DNA from: Moniliella sp. 'wahieum'
Lineage: Eukaryota > Basidiomycota > Moniliellomycetes > Moniliellales > Moniliellaceae
Assembly: GCA_003971905.1 (NCBI GenBank)
Contig: RSEE01000002.1
Location: 868,001-932,000 of the forward strand
Reading direction: 5' to 3'
DNA length: 64,000 bases
Positions 59,354-64,000 of this stretch are shown here, piece after piece. Below the pieces are notes generated by a model, which was given only the letters and a program-made list of their open reading frames with translations, was not told the DNA's origin and made no database searches. A program made the translations under genes and the position numbers. Positions within the stretch are counted from its first letter, which is position 1. Every line of letters starts with the position of its first letter.

Positions 59354-62300
59354 TCACCACAAACGAGCGCCCGAAGCGGGATAGAGAGCTAGTGTGGGGT
59401 GTGGGGAGCACAGGGCTAGGAAGGGTATCAAGACTTTTTCCCAACGAGCAACGACGGTCACCTGAAGTAAATATTGGCTTGAAGCTGATCGAGTAGAATC
59501 GACTAGGGTGCGCGGGACAGCCAGCGCATCGCCTGAGGGAGCGGAGGCGCCGGCAGTTGGGTTGGAGGCAAGGGGAACCAAGCTCGTGTCTGAGAGGAGC
59601 GCGGCAGAGGATCCAGACAGACCAGGTTGCTTGGGGGTGGAGCCAAGCAGGGCTTGGTCGGCCTGTGCTTCGAGCAATTTAGTGTACTTGTCCTGCCACA
59701 AAACACGATTATGCTCTTCTTCCTGTACACGGGAGCGGAAACTGGCCAACTGGGCCTGTAAGGCATTCAGTTCCTCCAGGAGACCAGAAACTTGGCTCTC
59801 CATTGCCTCTTTGACCGTTTGGGCCTCCGTCCGGGCTTGCTCCGCTTCCTTCTGCGCCTGGAGAAGTTCGGAAGACAGTTGGGTCGTGGGAGCCCGTTGC
59901 GCTTGCCTATGCAATTCGCTCAGCTCCATTTCGAGGTCTTTCACCCTCATCGAGAGCGCAGCAGGGTCCATTCCCAACGTTACTGTCCTCAGCCCGGCAC
60001 GGGAAGGAGTGGTGGGACGTGCAGGAGTCGTAGGGCGGGAAGGCGTGACAGGTCTCCGCCCTTTCCGACGGGAGGAGGACATGGGGCCTTTGCTTGCTGA
60101 GGATAAAGTCTGAGCGCGACGGCGGGGCATGCCCATGCCCAGCCCCTCGGCGGAAGGAGTGGTGGTCGGAAGCCCGCCATTAAGAGAATGGGGAGAGGCC
60201 ATTGGGGCGGAAGGAAGCGAATAGAGCTTGTCATGGGAGAAGCCAGGGAGAGAGGAAGAAACCCCTGGCCACGGTTGGGGCGAACCCGCACCCGAAGATG
60301 GGGAGGCTGAAATGGACGCCGATGGGAGAGGATGAGTCCAGCTCTTTTGGACAATCGCTTCAATTTTGTTCAAGGCTGTGTGGATTTCAGCGATGGAACT
60401 TGAACGGCGTGGAGCACTGGCATGCAACATCGAGCAATAGGCTTGCCAATGCTCCTGTAGAGCCTTAGCAATTTCCTCGGCCTGGTGGACACGCTGAATC
60501 AAATCCATAATATGCGGCGTCACAGCCGCCCAGCGGAGTGATAGCGGGAAGTTATTGTCCCAGTTCCAATGGAGAGGCGAGTTAGACGTAGGCGAGGTTG
60601 GAGAGGTCGACATGGTTTCAAACTGGGCCGCTAGTGCAGCAAAGCGGGCATTCTTCGCCTTGGGTTCCCCAGATGAAGGCTGCGGCTTGGCAGATGACGA
60701 TCCGAGACGTGCAGACGCACAGCCCCTGGGGAAGAGTGTGCAGAAGAGCGAGTAAGCCTCCTCATCGGAACGAGTGTCGAGAGCCAAATTGGTGTCCAGT
60801 GGACTGGGCGGGTAAGATCCAGGGTCGTAGAAGGGTCAGCAGGAGGTGATGGAAGTTCTGGGTCGCCGAGGTGAGAAAGTGCCGAACGGATCAAAGCAAG
60901 TTCGGTCTGGAGGGTGGAGAGGTCCGGCAGCGCACCAACGGAGGGTGACCCGTCGACTTGAACATGCTCCATGTACAACTGCCGCGGTGAGGACGATAAG
61001 TTCAAGGGGGAGGTGCGGTGGGTCTTGTATCTCTCAACGAACCCGTACGGATCAAAGAAGGAATGTTGAGGGGTGTCTTTCGAGGTGGTAAAGCTGGTGG
61101 AATCTTGGGTGCTGGTACATCCGAGAGTACTTCCTCAGTTGCGCGTCCTTCCGTTGAAGGTTCGACATCCTCGACAGGTTTGGGGCTCAGTTGATCAGAG
61201 AGAGATTGGAGGGACCGGCTCGGCGCAAAGCATAGCCTTTGATCCGCTCCAACTCATCGAGCAAGTCGGCAAAGTGAGTTGAGAGGCGATCGACCAACTG
61301 CTCGATATCTGCGCCCGTATCCTCGTCTTTGCGCGGTAAAGCTTGCCCCATCTTGATCTGGGATAAGAGCATATCCATCTCATCCGCCCATCCACCTTGC
61401 CCAATGCCCGCGCTGCCGATTTTTCCACATCTCGCAATCCTTCTTCGGCCTGCAGCAAGCGATCAGCAAAGAGCGAAATGAGTGGCTCCCTGACCTCATC
61501 CTTCGTTTGAAGGGCAATCAACTCGTCGGATTTCTGGGACAGCTGAACTTCGGCCCTCCTCCTAGCACCCTCTGCGCAACCAATTGGGCTTGAATGGTCT
61601 CCGTCTCATGCCGTGCTTGCTGTACCTCAGCCCTCAGAGTGGCTGACTCGGCCAAAGCAGAGCCTCAACTGCAGTTTGGTCGGAAGCGTCGAGGACAAAG
61701 TCCGCTCCATATCTCTCCTGTCGGCCAATGCATGCTCCAGATCACCCCGGGCCGACTGGGCTCTTTCTGTGCTTGGGTGGCCGCTAAGCGGGCGCCTTCG
61801 AGCTTCCGTTCGAAGCGGTCAGCCATTGCGCGCTTGCTCCATTTCTTGCTGCGCGATACTGAGATCCCTACGGGCATCCGTGCCTGTTTGAGCCACGTCT
61901 CGTTCTTGCACCACACCGCGTACTGGGCTTGAGCTTCAGCCTGAACCGTTCGTGTTGCTTCAGCCAGTTGGGAAATCTTAGGCGCCAGAGAACGTTCCTG
62001 CTGGGCTAAGCGGGAGGCAAGCTGTTCCTGGTGCGTAGAGCGAAGATCAGCCAGTTCAGTGGAGTGCTGCGTTTGGATTTGGCTCAATCCATCCCGGACT
62101 CGCGCCAGTTGAGTCTGTGCCTCATCACGTTCCCTCTGGGCTGCAAGAAGAAGTGCCGAATCGGAGCCGGGACGCCGCAGTGCCTGGTCCCTCTGAGCTG
62201 GGGTAAGAATTGTGGGCAGCCAAAGCGGAAATGTGATGCTGCAGTACATCTGAACGCAACCTTGATGCCTCCTCTGTAGCCTCCAGCAGCTGGGACGTCA

Positions 62301-62733
62301 ATCGCGACGTGGACGCAGAAGAGGTATCGTCGCTAGCTGCATCCGCACTCGGTGGAAAGGTACCATGCAGAGTATCGTACGCGTTGCGTAGGGCCGACTC
62401 CAATCGATGGCGCTGTTGCAGGTGCTTGACTCGCCTCTCGGTGCGGACGAGCGCGACCTGCGTGTCGGTCAGTTGCTCCGGGGGGAGCAAGCCGCCATGG
62501 ATCGCTGGCCGCAGCTTGTCCGCCATCAGCGCCTCCGGGGGAGGCGCATGCGGGCCCAGCAGCACCTCCATCAACGCACTCTCGGATACGTTGGGGGTGG
62601 CGCTGCGCTTCGCCATGGAGGGCGTGCGAGGCGGTTGGGGGGTGAAGCCTGAGGCCGCGGCGGCTGCCTCGCCACGCTGCGTCGCGGCCAGCCTGGGCCC
62701 CACACTGCCCTCGGGCCTCCAACCCACAGGCAT
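59354..62733 (-). CDS. Coiled-coil protein with Uds1-like N-terminal domain, frame-broken
   Basis: The N-terminal part (from MPVGWRPEGS at 62733, or MAKRSATPNV at 62616) contains SALMEVLLGPHAPPPEALMA, LLPPEQLTDTQVALVRTERR and KHLQQRHRLESALRNAYDTL, resembling the 'up-regulated during septation' (Uds1) domain. About 700 residues of coiled coil follow, broken into several frames (ERDEAQTQLARVRDGLSQIQ near 62130; RLLQAEEGLRDVEKSAARAL near 61430; LVDRLSTHFADLLDELERIK near 61270). The C-terminal 477 residues are one open frame, with a Ser/Pro/Thr-rich part (SRPTTPARPTTPSRAG) and a final coiled coil (LLQAQKEAEQARTEAQTVKE). A role in septation or the cytoskeleton is suggested by the family only. The end at 59354 may follow a lost frame. 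Confidence 0.65.
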
Positions 62734-63465
62734 CACGTGATGATCCCTGGTGCATGATGCATGATGCGCCTCCTGGCTCCGCCTCCACGCTGCCGGAGGG
62801 CCGCGCACACGAGCAGTGTCCATTCCCCAGACCCTGGCAGCAACCCTACTTGTCCCTTGAGCGCGTTCGCCCCAGTACACTGACGACGGCTCACGCGCTC
62901 ACACAAGGAGGCCCCCGGTCAGTCGGCGCTGCTGGGCGCAGTTCTTCGTTTGCACGTTCGCATACTGGGCGCCCTCGGACCTCGCGGCCTCAGAGACGAG
63001 CCTCATCCCTCGCCGATCATCTTCGCCCTCATCCTGCCAAAATCGAAGCCGGTGGATTGAGCACTGGCGTGCCAATGCCGTTTACAGTCGAGATGTGGAA
63101 GAAAATTGCAGGCAGGCTTATAATACCTTAGGGTTAGTACAATATCGCAGAGCTGGCACGGTAAATGTGGGTCGCATAATACTGCCACACAATCGTTACG
63201 CCCAAAGGGAGGCGGTAAACGTGGTAAACCCGAAACATAGAATGGGCACTGAGCCTCAGCGCTCTTATTACATGCCACGTACAGAGCGTAAGCATCAGGC
63301 TGATGGCTGTGCCATGAGGCTCATGTCGCTGAGCTGAGCGCTGATGCATGAAGTTTGATGCAATGGGACAAGACACTCGGCACCTAGTATCAGGTTCTCC
63401 CGATCGTTCAACGCGTGTTCTGTTTGCTAGGGCCAAAAAGCCAAAATTATACTAGAAAGCGCGTG
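62734..63465. other. Intergenic with TGCA heptads
   Basis: 62751-62768 holds TGCA-TGA-TGCA-TGA just upstream of the Uds1-like start. 63335-63351 reads TGA-GCGC-TGA-TGCA-TGA. No gene was recognised. Confidence 0.6.
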
Positions 63466-63897
63466 ATGGGGCCCGGAGCACTCGGAGGATCAGGAATGGA
63501 GGTAGACCACACGCTGCGCGACACGGGATCGCTGGAGGCGCAGAGCGCGTACCGGAGGGTGGTGCATGAGAGCACCGCAACTCCCTTGGAACGCCGGGAG
63601 AAGGAGTTGCTTCGGCTGCTTGAACAAGCAGAATGCGACAAGAACGCTAAGTACCAGGGACGCACTCAAGAGCCGTTTTTCCCCCTGGTTTTGACGACGC
63701 GAGGATACCACGGCACCAAGACAGCGGGCAAGTTGTTTGCGCATTGGAAGGAGTTGGCTACTAAGTCTCAGTGGGAATGGTTCCTCGCTCGGATGTCAAC
63801 CACGTTCATCCATGTCCACATGCGCTTCCTAGGGTACGGGACCGGATGGCGAGAGGCGGAGGGTCCTGATATCCTGGCGATCCCCCTGGTTCCTTGA
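63466..63897 (+). CDS. ORF of the dispersed repeat, possible C-terminal part of a non-LTR reverse transcriptase
   Basis: The 143-residue frame from ATG 63466 includes GMEVDHTLRDTGSLEAQSAY, RREKELLRLLEQAECDKNAK and EPFFPLVLTTRGYHGTKTAG. The last segment, basic coil then F-F-P-L-V-x-T-x-x-G, resembles the C-terminal end of LINE-type polymerases (F-P-V-x-T-x-G-x-G), but no catalytic motif is present, so this is a guess. The other copies of this frame are broken. An alternative is a non-autonomous element with its own short ORF. Confidence 0.4.
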   Translation: MGPGALGGSGMEVDHTLRDTGSLEAQSAYRRVVHESTATPLERREKELLRLLEQAECDKNAKYQGRTQEPFFPLVLTTRGYHGTKTAGKLFAHWKELATKSQWEWFLARMSTTFIHVHMRFLGYGTGWREAEGPDILAIPLVP

Positions 63898-64000
63898 CCT
63901 TAGTGGGGCCTCCAAGTAACCCCCGCAAGATGAACGGTTAGGTTTAGACGTAGCGTTCCCCCTGTCCCAGCCTTAAGCTCTGTCAATGAAATGGACGTGG
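63466..64000 (+). repeat. Dispersed repeat copy F, most intact, runs off the window
   Basis: This is the reference copy of a family with five other copies or fragments in this window (8318-8857, 9743-9868, 20630-20672, 37322-37800, 52366-52455). It carries an open frame at 63466-63897 and a conserved tail ending TTAAGCTCTGTCAATGAAAT near 63990. Copies in both orientations, some keeping only the tail, point to a transposable element. Confidence 0.8.

Overview
This window comes from a fungal nuclear genome, most likely a basidiomycete and possibly of Ustilaginomycotina type. I recognise about a dozen eukaryotic protein families, including sulfite reductase MET10, an Mbp1-type APSES regulator, Ypt6/Rab6, Pex2, Dpm1, Mdj1, U5 snRNP-40K, Ist3 and complex I NDUFA1. 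Introns are short (about 59-90 nt) and standard: donors such as GTACGT or GTATGT, CTAAC-like branch sites and CAG/TAG acceptors. Genes lie on both strands, without operons. I found no bacterial features, CRISPR array, rRNA gene or convincing tRNA gene.

Layout. At 0.5-7.6 kb, MET10 (-) and an MBP1-like gene (+) diverge around an array of MluI-box sequences. At 7.6-10.6 kb there is repeat-rich spacer, followed by a frame-broken cytochrome P450 (10.6-12.4 kb) and a spacer with a foldback repeat (13.45-13.94 kb). Next come an intact amino-acid permease (15.4-17.3 kb), a basic hypothetical protein (-), YPT6 (19.1-19.8 kb), a one-TM protein (21.6-22.7 kb), an OPT oligopeptide transporter (24.2-27.1 kb), PEX2, DPM1 and MDJ1 (to 33.2 kb). 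The stretch at 33.2-38 kb is gene-poor. Then come a hypothetical protein (38.6-39.7 kb), a membrane-anchored GH79 glycosidase (40.9-44.5 kb, -), U5-40K (-), NDUFA1 (+), an MGST3-like MAPEG protein (-), a small Cys-rich protein (-), a metallopeptidase/jacalin protein (52.7-55.2 kb), IST3 (-), a MIM2-like gene (+), a Ser/Pro-rich protein, and a long coiled-coil Uds1-type protein (59.35-62.7 kb, -). A dispersed repeat closes the window.

Three points stand out. First, more than 20 short arrays with a strict 7-bp period occur between genes, often 100-500 bp upstream of start codons. Each repeats TGA or TCA (rarely TAA or TTA) followed by a self-complementary tetramer; different arrays use different tetramers, and some arrays mix tetramers while keeping the 7-bp phase. 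Second, two genes contain conserved microexons (4 nt in the OPT gene, 21 nt in the MAPEG gene). Third, most conserved genes carry single-base frame breaks inside conserved motifs, while a few (permease, YPT6) are intact. Assembly indel errors are the simplest reading of the third point, so annotated spans below are gene extents and not clean reading frames.
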